The position numbers and the translations under genes were made by a program. DNA of 7,971 nucleotides, taken from positions 1 to 7,971 of the forward strand of contig JAUVWC010000043.1 of the NCBI GenBank assembly GCA_030604325.1, written 5' to 3'. The notes beneath the pieces are model-generated. The model made no database searches, was not told the origin of the DNA, and saw only the letters and a list, made by a program, of their open reading frames with translations. Shown here in pieces: positions 1 to 7,825 of this stretch. Source of the stretch: Candidatus Zixiibacteriota bacterium (GTDB lineage Bacteria; Blakebacterota; Blakebacteria; Blakebacterales; Blakebacteraceae). Position 1 is the first letter of the stretch; each line of letters starts with the position of its first letter.

Positions 1-43
1 CAGTGTGTGAGCCGGCGTCGAGGTATTTATCGGCCCGGCGTTA

Positions 44-166
44 TACTTGCTGGTTTCCGTCCAGAAACTGTTTTAGTACCCATCCGGAAATTGCTCGCCG
101 GCTACAGCCGGACTTGCGGTCCAGAAAACGGACTCTGGATGGGTACTTGCTGGCAGAGGGAATCCC
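44..166. repeat. Cluster of direct and inverted repeats upstream of the M61-like gene
   Basis: The sequence shows a perfect 10-bp inverted repeat, GTACCCATCC at 76-85 against GGATGGGTAC at 137-146. It extends to about 14 pairs (75-88 with 134-147) if one G-T pair is allowed. A smaller hairpin, CCGGC-TACA-GCCGG, sits inside at 98-111. Two direct repeats cross this structure: TACTTGCTGG at 44-53 and 144-153, exactly 100 bp apart, and GTCCAGAAA at 59-67 and 119-127. A competing pairing, ATGGG 139-143 with CCCAT 164-168, would break the long stem. The repeats are directly visible. Whether they act as a regulatory leader, a protein-binding region or the remnant of a small mobile repeat cannot be decided here. 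Confidence 0.55.
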
Positions 167-175
167 ATTTAGAAT
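147..175 (+). promoter_or_regulatory. Possible sigma-70-type promoter for the M61-like gene
   Basis: A -35-like TTGCTG (147-152) is separated by 17 nt from a -10-like TAGAAT (170-175), which matches five of six consensus bases. Transcription would begin near 182, about 14 nt before the ATG at 196, which agrees with the start chosen from the signal peptide. The -35 box matches only three of six bases and lies in the second copy of the TACTTGCTGG repeat. This is a consensus match only, so confidence is low. Confidence 0.3.
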
Positions 176-195
176 CGCAGGTAGTGAGTAGGGAC

Positions 196-2046
196 ATGAG
201 GAGAATGAAACCCGCATATTGGACGCTCTTGTTTTTGCTACTTCTGCCGGCAGCCGGCAGCTCCGTCGCCACCGCCCAGGATCTCACCGGTCTGCCCCAG
301 ATTCCGCTAGCATCGTTCGAAGAGGGTCCAACCGACATTTCCTACGAGGTGGATTTGTCCCGTCGGGATTCCCACCAGTTCCAGGTGACTATCCGGCTGT
401 CCGGACTGGATCGCCCGTCGGTGGAGCTGTTGATGCCTGCTTGGACGGCCCGCTACCGCCTCCGCCTGTTCGGCCGCAACGTGTTTGAGCTGTCAGCTGA
501 AGCGGAGGAAGGTTTGATGCTCGAAGTGGAACAGGTGGCCCTGGGCAGATGGTTGGTGAACACCGAGGGAGTAGGTGAAGCTAATATCCGGTACAAGGTC
601 TACGCCAATGAACCCTCGCCGTTTGCGGCCCAGCTAAACACAAGCCACGCCTTCCTGAATCCGGCAGCTGTTCTCATGTACCTCCCCGATAGTGTGGATG
701 AACCGCTCACCGTCAGGTTCAAATTACCGGCTGCCTGGAAGGTTGCCACAAATCTGGAACCTACCTTTGATCCCGCGGTTTTCCGGGCGGCCTCCTACGA
801 AGAGCTGGCCCGGTCCCCCATCGAGGCCTCCGACTACCAGGAGCAGTTCTTCACCACCCGGCAGACAAACATCACGGTTGTCCAGAGCGGGGCATTCTCC
901 GGTCTTGATCAGCGGGCCCTGCTCCAGGGATTGGAACGTCTCACCACGAGAGCGGTGGATCTGTTCGGAATGGCGCCGGCCACCGACTACCTGTTTCTCT
1001 ACCACTTTCCCGAGGTCAACGTCCGGGAAGCGGTCGGCCATCCGGCGGCTACCGTCGTCCACTGGGGGTTCTACTCGAGATGGGAGGGGCTCGATCCTCT
1101 GCTTCGGATCACACTCCAGGCTTTCCTCCACTCCTGGCTGGGAGGTATAATCCGCCCCGCCTCGGCTGCGGGTGCCACCCTCACGCAACCAACGGTCACC
1201 GAGAGCCTGTGGTTTCTGGATGGAGCGGCCGACTACTATGCCGAGCTGCTGTTGATCCGGGGCGGACTGCAGCTGCCGGCCGTCTTCCTCGAACGGATCG
1301 GGGCGGAAATAACTGCCTTGCAGAACACACCGGCGCGATCGATCCAGCCGGTGACAACTGCTTCACAGGAAGTATGGTACCGGGATGATTTGTGGTATCG
1401 TTCCCCTGCGCGCAGCGTGGACCATCGCAATAAGGGATTTCTGCTGGCACTCATGCTCGATCTGGAGATGCGGGGAGCTACCGGAAACCAGCGTTCCCTC
1501 GATGATCTGATGGCCTTTATGGCAGCCTGGTACGGACGGGAAGGAAGAGAGTACGAGGGTTCGGAGGCCGTGCTGCGGGCGGTCGGGGCGCTGGCCGGCA
1601 TTGACTTCAGGCAATTCCTGACCAGCTACGTTCTGGGCACCGAGGAGCTGCCGTACGAGCGGGTTCTCGCCCTGGGCGGGTGGAGTATTTACCCCGTTGC
1701 CGAGGAGATCGCCACCACGGGGTTCGAAACCAGGGAAGAGGGAACGGGAACGCTTCTGGTAGGTGCCGTCGAAGAGGGCTCGCCGGCGGCGAGGGCCGGC
1801 ATCCTCACCGGTGACCGCATAGTGGCCGCTAACGGATCCTTTATGGTGGGCAAACTACCCGAGATTGTCGCCGCTTCAAGGCCGGGTGATATCCTCACTC
1901 TCCGTATACAGCGCGGAATGCTGGAGGAGGAAATAGCCTTTCCGCTCGGATTCGGTCACCGGCAGGCGTATGTCGTGGAGCCAGTTCCCTCGCCGACTCC
2001 CCAGCAGCAGGCTATCAGGGCGGGGATACTCAGCGGGATTCCGTAG
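196..2046 (+). CDS. Exported M61-family peptidase-like protein with PDZ domain, catalytic site apparently lost
   Basis: The protein has 616 residues. The ATG at 196 is chosen because it opens a signal peptide: basic MRRMK, a Leu-rich core, then a small-residue region ending near ATAQD. The frame stays open upstream to 7, and a GTG at 184 or ATG at 139 are alternatives. The N-terminal beta domain (about 35-200) carries the M61-like PAWTARY and FGRNV blocks. The catalytic region follows, with LWFLDGAADYYAELLL and NKGFLLALMLDLEMR matching the family layout. A PDZ domain lies at about 518-573, including GSPAARAGILTGDRI. M61 enzymes usually read HEYFHLWN at the zinc site. Here the aligned stretch is QAFLHSWL (308-315), so the first His and the catalytic Glu are Gln and Ala, the third ligand Glu is Asp342, and the usual Tyr-Tyr before KG is His-Arg. 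It is probably a non-catalytic periplasmic or surface protein that binds peptides or proteins. The family call is firm; the function is unknown. Confidence 0.8.
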   Translation: MRRMKPAYWTLLFLLLLPAAGSSVATAQDLTGLPQIPLASFEEGPTDISYEVDLSRRDSHQFQVTIRLSGLDRPSVELLMPAWTARYRLRLFGRNVFELSAEAEEGLMLEVEQVALGRWLVNTEGVGEANIRYKVYANEPSPFAAQLNTSHAFLNPAAVLMYLPDSVDEPLTVRFKLPAAWKVATNLEPTFDPAVFRAASYEELARSPIEASDYQEQFFTTRQTNITVVQSGAFSGLDQRALLQGLERLTTRAVDLFGMAPATDYLFLYHFPEVNVREAVGHPAATVVHWGFYSRWEGLDPLLRITLQAFLHSWLGGIIRPASAAGATLTQPTVTESLWFLDGAADYYAELLLIRGGLQLPAVFLERIGAEITALQNTPARSIQPVTTASQEVWYRDDLWYRSPARSVDHRNKGFLLALMLDLEMRGATGNQRSLDDLMAFMAAWYGREGREYEGSEAVLRAVGALAGIDFRQFLTSYVLGTEELPYERVLALGGWSIYPVAEEIATTGFETREEGTGTLLVGAVEEGSPAARAGILTGDRIVAANGSFMVGKLPEIVAASRPGDILTLRIQRGMLEEEIAFPLGFGHRQAYVVEPVPSPTPQQQAIRAGILSGIP

Positions 2047-2222
2047 TAGATTACACACTAATCCCCACAACTGTCTTTGGCCTACGGCAATAGTGTCGGT
2101 TTACAGTGGATTTACCGCCGCGGGAGAGAGAATTAGATACCTTCCTCTTGGCGATTTCGCGATTATGGTATTCAAGACAATTAACTCTTAATAATCGGCT
2201 CCTGCATGAGGGGAAAGACATC
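2047..2222 (+). other. Spacer between the M61-like gene and korA
   Basis: This 176-bp stretch holds no supported gene. The korA frame is open back to an ATG at 2106, but the extra residues look unlike KorA and that ATG has no Shine-Dalgarno sequence. TTTACC (2111-2116) and TAGATA (2134-2139) are spaced 17 nt apart but match the consensus poorly. No stem followed by a T-run was found, so I see neither a clear terminator for the upstream gene nor a clear promoter for kor. Confidence 0.4.
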
Positions 2223-2225
2223 GTG
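2208..2225 (+). promoter_or_regulatory. Shine-Dalgarno and GTG start of korA
   Basis: GAGGGG at 2208-2213 lies 9 nt before the GTG at 2223. This sets the korA start, giving an N-terminus that reads like other KorA proteins (KARTFMMQGNQA). It beats the longer frame from 2106. Confidence 0.7.
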
Positions 2226-3356
2226 AAGGCCAGAACGTTCATGATGCAGGGGAACCAGGCGGTGGCTGAAGGAGCTATCGACGCCGGCTGTCGTTTCTTT
2301 GCCGGGTATCCGATCACGCCATCTTCGGAGATCGCAGAATATCTGAGCGGCAGACTCCCCGAGGTCGGCGGCAGATTCATGCAGATGGAGGATGAAATCG
2401 CCGCCATGGGAGCGGTCATTGGAGCTTCGCTCGGCGGCATGAAATCGATGACCGCCACCAGCGGTCCCGGGTTCTCCCTCAAACAGGAGAATATCGGCTT
2501 CGCGTCGATGACCGAGGTTCCCGTAGTAATTGTTAACGTCATGCGGGGAGGACCAAGCACCGGCCTGCCCACCATGCCCTCCCAGGCTGACGTGATGCAG
2601 GCCAGGTGGGGCACTCACGGCGACCATCCCATCATCGTGCTTGCTCCCGGCGGTGTTCGCGAGGCGTACGACCTGACGGTTCAGGCATTCAACATGTCTG
2701 AGGAATACCGGGTGCCGGTGATCCTTCTGCTGGACGAGATCGTCGGTCACGTTCACGAAAAAGTCACCCTTCCCGCCCCGGACGAATTGGTAATTATCGA
2801 TCGGAAAAAACCGACGGTTCCGCCGGAAGAATATCTACCTTATGTCGCCGACGAGACACTCGTACCGCCCATGGCGAATTTCGGTGAGGGGTACCGTTAT
2901 CATGTAACTGGACTTGTACATGACGAAACCGGTTTTCCGACGAATGTAACGGAAGAGATCGAAGCACAACTGATGAGGCTGAATACCAAGCTGGACAGGT
3001 ATGAGGACGAGATTATCCAGTTTGAAGAAACCCTGACCGAAGATGCGAAAATCGGTGTTGTTGCCTATGGCTCAACAGCTCGCTCGGCAAGGTCGGCACT
3101 ATTAAGGGCAAGGGATGAGGATATTTCTGCCGGAATGATCCGCCTGCAGACGATCTGGCCTTTTCCCACGGATCGTATTCGCGAATTCGCCAGGCAGGTC
3201 TCTCACATTGTGGTTCCCGAGCTGAATCTGGGGCAGATAGCGCACGAGGTGGAACATGCAGCGCGGGGAGAGGCCGAGGTCGTGAGGATCAACAGGATTT
3301 CCGGGGAGCCCATCCATCCCGATGAGATCCTGGCCGCGATCAAGGAGTATTGGTAG
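2223..3356 (+). CDS. korA: 2-oxoacid:ferredoxin oxidoreductase, alpha subunit (2-oxoglutarate type likely)
   Basis: This 377-residue protein is the alpha subunit of a multi-subunit 2-oxoacid:ferredoxin oxidoreductase. The complex converts a 2-oxoacid and CoA into acyl-CoA and CO2 with electrons to ferredoxin, or runs in reverse in reductive TCA metabolism. It acts in the cytoplasm. Family blocks seen are GNQAVAEGAIDAGCRFFAGY with PITPSSE (10-36), MQMEDEIAA (53-61), TATSGPGFSLKQEN (77-90), GGPSTGLPT (109-117) and RWGTHGDHP (128-136). A second domain begins near 275 (KIGVVAYGSTARSA). The length and the GDHP block fit short KorA-type subunits, which favours 2-oxoglutarate, but related branched-chain or other 2-oxoacid enzymes cannot be excluded. 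Three nt separate it from korB, so the two are surely co-transcribed. Confidence 0.9.
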   Translation: MKARTFMMQGNQAVAEGAIDAGCRFFAGYPITPSSEIAEYLSGRLPEVGGRFMQMEDEIAAMGAVIGASLGGMKSMTATSGPGFSLKQENIGFASMTEVPVVIVNVMRGGPSTGLPTMPSQADVMQARWGTHGDHPIIVLAPGGVREAYDLTVQAFNMSEEYRVPVILLLDEIVGHVHEKVTLPAPDELVIIDRKKPTVPPEEYLPYVADETLVPPMANFGEGYRYHVTGLVHDETGFPTNVTEEIEAQLMRLNTKLDRYEDEIIQFEETLTEDAKIGVVAYGSTARSARSALLRARDEDISAGMIRLQTIWPFPTDRIREFARQVSHIVVPELNLGQIAHEVEHAARGEAEVVRINRISGEPIHPDEILAAIKEYW

Positions 3357-3359
3357 ACC

Positions 3360-4169
3360 ATGGACTACTCGCAATACCTACGAAACGACAAGCTACCCTA
3401 TATATGGTGTGCGGGCTGTGGCGACAGAATCGTCCTGAAGGCCATCCTGCGAGCGATACACGACCTGGGCCTGGAAAAGGACGAGATCGCCATGGTGGCG
3501 GGGATCGGATGCTCCGGCAGGACGGCGGGATACGTTGACTTCAATACACTGCACACAACCCATGGCAGGGCGATTACCTTTGCCACCGGGCTGAAAATGG
3601 CCCGCCCCGACATGACGGTCATCGTCGTCTCCGGCGATGGCGACGCCACCGCCATCGGCGGCAACCACCTCATCCACGCCGCCCGGAGGAACATCGACAT
3701 CACCGTCCTTGTTTACAACAACCATATCTATGGGATGACGGGCGGGCAGGTTTCACCCACAACCCCCATGGGCGATTTCGCCACCACTGCTCCCTACGGC
3801 AACTTGGAGAACACGTTCGACATCTCGGGATTGACCATCGCCGCGGGGGCGTCCTTCGTGGCACGATCCGCCGTAGCTGACATCAAGTATCTGAGCAACC
3901 TCATCGGGCAGGCCATCTCGAAGAAGGGATTCTCCCTGGTCGAGGTCATGACTCCCTGCTACATCGCCTACGGCAGGATGAATGAAAAGGGTAGTGCCGC
4001 ACAGATGATCCTCGACCAGAGAGAAGAGGCCGTCGACGTCGAAGAGGCGAAGTCGATGTCCCCGGAAGACCTGCAGGACAGAATTGTTGTCGGCGTTCTC
4101 GCAGATAGAGAACTGCCCGAATACATTGCTACCTACGACAGGGTCATTTCCCAGGCTCAACAAAGGTGA
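3360..4169 (+). CDS. korB: 2-oxoacid:ferredoxin oxidoreductase, beta subunit (TPP-binding)
   Basis: This 269-residue protein is the thiamine-diphosphate subunit that decarboxylates the 2-oxoacid and passes electrons to an iron-sulfur cluster. The TPP/Mg motif runs from GDG at 92-94, through NHLIHAARRN (102-111), to NN at 120-121, followed by IYGMTGGQ (123-130) and SPTTP. Four cysteines expected to hold a [4Fe-4S] cluster in this family are all present: Cys17 and Cys20 in WCAGCG, Cys51 in GIGCSGR, and Cys200 in TPCYIAYGR. The ATG lies 3 nt after the korA stop, and AAGGAG at 3342-3347, inside the end of korA, is 12 nt upstream. The C-terminal tail (about 215-269) is acidic and less conserved. 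With all key residues intact the subunit should be active; only the exact substrate is uncertain. Confidence 0.92.
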   Translation: MDYSQYLRNDKLPYIWCAGCGDRIVLKAILRAIHDLGLEKDEIAMVAGIGCSGRTAGYVDFNTLHTTHGRAITFATGLKMARPDMTVIVVSGDGDATAIGGNHLIHAARRNIDITVLVYNNHIYGMTGGQVSPTTPMGDFATTAPYGNLENTFDISGLTIAAGASFVARSAVADIKYLSNLIGQAISKKGFSLVEVMTPCYIAYGRMNEKGSAAQMILDQREEAVDVEEAKSMSPEDLQDRIVVGVLADRELPEYIATYDRVISQAQQR

Positions 4170-4171
4170 AC

Positions 4172-4188
4172 AGGGGTATGGTACCATG
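4172..4188 (+). promoter_or_regulatory. Shine-Dalgarno and ATG start of korC
   Basis: AGGGG at 4172-4176 lies 9 nt before the ATG at 4186. This rejects the longer frame that would begin at 4084 inside korB. Confidence 0.65.
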
Positions 4189-4722
4189 AGTTTTCGCTAT
4201 GAGATACGCCTGAGCGGGGCCGGCGGCCAGGGCTTGATACTGGTGGGTAAGATCATCGCCGAGGCAGCCGCCATCTATGACGACAAGAACGCAACCCAGA
4301 GCCAGTCCTACGGTCCGGAAGCCAGAGGGGGAGCCAGCCGGTCAGAGGTCATCATCAGCGACGGTGATATCGACTATCCTAAGGCCACCGATATTGATCT
4401 GCTCCTGGCCATGACCCAGGAAGCGGCCGATAAATACGCCGGCGAGGTAAAATCCGGCGGGATCATCGTCGCCGACTCGGATTTTGTCAAATCACCTCCC
4501 GAGGGAGATTTCGCGGTCCACTGCCTGCCCATCACTCAAATCGCCGAGGAGAAGGTCGGTAAGAAAATCACCGCCAATCTGGTTGCTCTCGGAATGATAC
4601 ACAAACTCTCCGGAGTTATCTCGGAAGAGTCAGTTATTAACGCCATCCGGGCCCGCGTTCCTCGTGGTACCGAAGAGGTGAATATCCAGGCGTTCAAGTA
4701 TGGACAGGATCTGGTAGACTGA
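4186..4722 (+). CDS. korC: 2-oxoacid:ferredoxin oxidoreductase, gamma subunit
   Basis: This 178-residue protein is the gamma subunit (pyruvate/ketoisovalerate oxidoreductase catalytic-domain family), thought to take part in the CoA-dependent half of the reaction. It starts with the typical YEIRLSGAGGQG (5-16), followed by QSQSYGPEARGGASRSEV (38-55) and LLLAMTQEAADKY in the next strand-helix unit. The C-terminal block (NLVALGMIHKLSG, then VPRGTEEVNIQAFKYG) is also family-like. The length is normal. It begins 16 nt after korB. A ferredoxin-like delta gene often accompanies these three but is not present on either side here, so the electron carrier must be encoded elsewhere. Confidence 0.9.
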   Translation: MSFRYEIRLSGAGGQGLILVGKIIAEAAAIYDDKNATQSQSYGPEARGGASRSEVIISDGDIDYPKATDIDLLLAMTQEAADKYAGEVKSGGIIVADSDFVKSPPEGDFAVHCLPITQIAEEKVGKKITANLVALGMIHKLSGVISEESVINAIRARVPRGTEEVNIQAFKYGQDLVD

Positions 4723-4786
4723 TCGCTTCCGGTACGGACTACTCCCCGCTTGTGCTTCGCACCTGAATAGATAAGCTGCTGACAGC

Positions 4787-7756
4787 ATGGAAACATTAGA
4801 GACAATAGAGAACAACGTTTCCATTCTCGCCAATCACTACCGGAAGTACCTGCATACGATATCGCGCTTTAAGAACTCCCTCATCCAGGCCCTGGAATCC
4901 TCAGGCAAACTCATGCAGATCCATCTATGGCGCTCCAGCTCCTCTCCCCGTGCGGAAATGGGCATCATTGCCAGCCTCACCGCAGATATCCGCACCAGAG
5001 TGCAGCACGTGAGTTGTTATTACGCCCTCCAGTTTCTTCACATGAACTTCCGCCACCTTGACATTCTTGCCCTTGGCATTACCTCCGGCACTGCCCTGAC
5101 GGATGTCTACCGTCAGTTCATAATGAATGTCGGAAGAGATTTCAGAACCCTGACCAAAGCCTATCTGGAAACCCTCCTGGACATCTACCTCCCGGCCAGC
5201 AACCGGGAGGATTTCATCATCTGCAGTGTGGGTACGAGAGCCGATCAGGATGACATCGATCTGGGCATCATCACCGCCGATGGGGCCGAAGATGAGGATA
5301 TGAACAGGGCACTGCAGAAGATCACCCAGCATATGCTGGTCTATGCCACCCCGCTTCACCTGCACCTGTCTGAACACGTTGGAAAGCAGCTGTATACGAC
5401 GACGATACCCGAGTATACACAGCTGTTCGAGAAACAGATCCAGGACTTCGTCATCATATCCGAGCTCCTCAATGCGACGAAGATCATAGGCGGTGACGCC
5501 CTGTTCGAACGATTCCAGGAGGAGGTTATCGCCAGATTTTTCTACCATCCCTCGCGGGATATCAAATATCACGAGGGTTTCCTCCGGGGGATCCTGGGCG
5601 ATGCCCGGGCACTGCTGGTCAGTCCCCTGGGGACGGACACTATCTCTCCCAAAGACGATGCGATCCGCATCATCAAGTCGATCATTACCGCTAAGAAGGC
5701 GATACACGGAGTGCAGCAGGTCAACGCCTGGGAGATAATCGACGCACTGAAGCAGAAGGAACCCCATCTCGCTTCCGAATATGAGCAGCTCTTCAGAGCG
5801 ACCTCGTTTCTCGAGATGTTCAAATTCCTGCTCCAGTTGTTCATTGCCCAGGAAGAGACATTCCGACTGGATGAGGTTGATAAGAACCAGCTGGCGCTAA
5901 TCGCGCAGAAAATGGGTTATAAGCCGATCGGCACGATCAGTGCCTGGGATCAGCTGATCATCGATTACTATCGTCATGTCGGGGAAGTGCGAAAGCTGTG
6001 TGACTTCCTGCTGGAAGACGCCACTCAGCACTTGAGCTCGGTTTCTTTATTCGTGAAGATGCTCAGGGCAGCAGGACCGTTGGAGGCGGGTGGCGGGCCT
6101 AAAGCATCTCTGGCCCAAGAATTGATCCAAACAGCGCGTTTTTTCACCGGTGTCAGATACTGGGAAGACGTCCTGAACCTGCTGCAGTCCGACACCCATC
6201 TGCTGAATACTTTTATCGACGGATTTGAGAAACTGGAGGAGGAGACGAAGGCCGATGTAATAAGGGCATACATGACATGGGCCCAGCACTCTCCCATCAC
6301 TATCATGAGGCTCATCACCATTATGGGGAAGAAGCAGGAGAATGTAATCGGGGATACGGTTTCCCGCCTGATGAGCCTGGCCTTCCTCCAGGAACTGGAG
6401 CAACTCCCCTATATTACGGAAAGACTATGCAAGATCTACAGTCATTACCCTCAGTTCATCCATGAGTTTCTACAGATCCTTTCCGAACCGCATTACGAGT
6501 ACCTCTATCGCATTCTAGCCCGGCCGGTAATAGACGAGAGATTCGAACAATATCAGGTTCAACTGAAGGACCTGTGTGAGATTCACCAGTGGTCCAGCCG
6601 GTACTTTCTCCGCTTCTTCTCCCGGGTCATCTCCCATCACCCAGAACACCTAAATTCATTGACCAGCTCTTCCCAGCTGTCGGAGATTGCGGCCGGTCTT
6701 CTCGCCATGGTGGATGTTCTTCCCGGCCATACCGAGAAGAAGCGGGTGTTGGGCGATTATTACGATCTTGAGTTCCTGCGTATCGGGATCGGTTCCATGC
6801 GCGGTGCTGATCTGGGAACGACAAACCGCGAGTTCACCGAATTCTGCGACAATTACATGAGGAAGCTCTTCGATGTATGCAGTGAGGAAGTGGGACAGGA
6901 GAGTACCGCCGTTCTACCCAGCACCGACACCTTCGCCATCTTCGCTGCCGGCGGTCACGCTCGGGAGCAGGCCTATGACGATGACTACGATCTGATAGCC
7001 ATTGTGGATACCGAAGACCGTGAGTTGATCGGGTACGCTACCCGCATTATTACCCGCATGAACAGGGAGATATTGAAGCGCGGGCTCCTGCCCCATTATC
7101 GGCTCGGAGAAATCCTGGGGGGTTTCGTCAGCCCCTTGTCACAGATCATCGACTATCTCTCGTCGGATGATGAGGAAAGTTTCATTGATCTTTCCCAGTT
7201 GCTCGGGGCAAGAATGATTGTCGGCAGCAGCATCATGAAATCCATCTTCAATGAAAAGATCCTGGACAGGTTCGTGTTCTCCGACAAAGCCTTCTACATC
7301 AACGGAATGATCCACGAGATACACGGCCGCCAGAACGTCGTGGAACAGTGTGCAACCGAATCATGTAATCTCAAAGAAACCAGGGGCGGATTGCGGGATA
7401 TCGAGGCGGTAGCATTGATGCTGAAGGCATATCTGGGCATCTACGCCCCACTGTCACAGGACTTCTTTCCCGAGATAAGCAATCGGGTCCCCGAGGTCGC
7501 TGATGAACTGGACGTTCTGAACCGCTCGATGTACTACCTGCGCACGATCAGAGACCTCTATCGGATCACCGTGGCTGTCGAAGACAGCATCCTGCCCGAT
7601 TACCTGGAGCGGGTGGCCCCCATCTTCAGGGAAAGCGGTCGAACGCAGTGGGGCAGCAGCGAACAGATTATGGAACAGGTTCAGAGTACGCTCCGTGATT
7701 CCACGGGCGCCTGTGACCGCGTTATCGACTTCCTGCAAAGCCAAATCCAACAGTAA
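4787..7756 (+). CDS. Divergent tandem nucleotidyltransferase protein, GlnE/GlnD-like
   Basis: The protein has 989 residues and two nucleotidyltransferase-like units joined by a long, mostly helical middle, the layout of GlnE. Unit 1 has SVGTRADQDDIDL (147-159, metal Asp156 and Asp158), then SELLNATKIIGG (225-236) and DIKYHEGFLRG (258-268). Unit 2 has AAGGHAREQAYDDDYDL (720-736, Asp733 and Asp735), then SQLLGARMIVG (803-813) and NLKETRGGLRDIE (861-873), which resembles the KEGxGGLRDI block of GlnD and GlnE. The Asp-to-Ser spacings of the two units are nearly equal (67 and 68), showing an internal duplication. Neither an HD nor an ACT domain of GlnD was found. It could modify glutamine synthetase, a PII-like protein or an unknown target; no such target gene is in the window. 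The only upstream ATG in this frame is at 4787, and no clear Shine-Dalgarno precedes it. It lies 64 nt after korC, so an operon is possible. The fold is fairly sure; the target is unknown. Confidence 0.65.
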   Translation: METLETIENNVSILANHYRKYLHTISRFKNSLIQALESSGKLMQIHLWRSSSSPRAEMGIIASLTADIRTRVQHVSCYYALQFLHMNFRHLDILALGITSGTALTDVYRQFIMNVGRDFRTLTKAYLETLLDIYLPASNREDFIICSVGTRADQDDIDLGIITADGAEDEDMNRALQKITQHMLVYATPLHLHLSEHVGKQLYTTTIPEYTQLFEKQIQDFVIISELLNATKIIGGDALFERFQEEVIARFFYHPSRDIKYHEGFLRGILGDARALLVSPLGTDTISPKDDAIRIIKSIITAKKAIHGVQQVNAWEIIDALKQKEPHLASEYEQLFRATSFLEMFKFLLQLFIAQEETFRLDEVDKNQLALIAQKMGYKPIGTISAWDQLIIDYYRHVGEVRKLCDFLLEDATQHLSSVSLFVKMLRAAGPLEAGGGPKASLAQELIQTARFFTGVRYWEDVLNLLQSDTHLLNTFIDGFEKLEEETKADVIRAYMTWAQHSPITIMRLITIMGKKQENVIGDTVSRLMSLAFLQELEQLPYITERLCKIYSHYPQFIHEFLQILSEPHYEYLYRILARPVIDERFEQYQVQLKDLCEIHQWSSRYFLRFFSRVISHHPEHLNSLTSSSQLSEIAAGLLAMVDVLPGHTEKKRVLGDYYDLEFLRIGIGSMRGADLGTTNREFTEFCDNYMRKLFDVCSEEVGQESTAVLPSTDTFAIFAAGGHAREQAYDDDYDLIAIVDTEDRELIGYATRIITRMNREILKRGLLPHYRLGEILGGFVSPLSQIIDYLSSDDEESFIDLSQLLGARMIVGSSIMKSIFNEKILDRFVFSDKAFYINGMIHEIHGRQNVVEQCATESCNLKETRGGLRDIEAVALMLKAYLGIYAPLSQDFFPEISNRVPEVADELDVLNRSMYYLRTIRDLYRITVAVEDSILPDYLERVAPIFRESGRTQWGSSEQIMEQVQSTLRDSTGACDRVIDFLQSQIQQ

Positions 7757-7825
7757 ACCCGTCTTCAGAAGACCTTCATAATTCCTTCATCTTCACCCCT
7801 TTACGTTACAGGTGCGCGATATGAA

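Noticed and set aside
7..195. N-terminal extension of the M61-like frame
   Set aside because: The extension is Arg/Cys-rich and non-family-like, and a signal peptide starts at 196; the open frame upstream is probably chance.
2106..2222. Longer korA start at an ATG
   Set aside because: There is no Shine-Dalgarno sequence and the extra residues are unlike KorA; the GTG at 2223 has a good one and a typical N-terminus.
2051..2756. Overlapping open frames on the - strand opposite korA
   Set aside because: They are antisense to a well-conserved gene and show no family motifs.
4084..4185. Longer korC start inside korB
   Set aside because: The added residues do not fit the family, and the ATG at 4186 is preceded by AGGGG at a proper distance.
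4752..4762. GTGC-TTC-GCAC hairpin between korC and the next gene as a terminator
   Set aside because: It is only four pairs with a three-base loop and no T-run; too weak to call.
4925..5767. 280-codon open frame on the - strand
   Set aside because: It lies wholly antisense to the nucleotidyltransferase gene, has no recognisable motif and is explained by the coding bias of the real gene.
7761..7773. GTCTTCAGAAGAC palindrome after the nucleotidyltransferase gene as a terminator
   Set aside because: The two arms meet around a single base, so no stable hairpin loop forms, and no T-run follows.
7800..7825. TTTACG ... TATGAA as a promoter for the response regulator
   Set aside because: The spacing is 14 nt, too short for a normal sigma-70 promoter, and both boxes match poorly.
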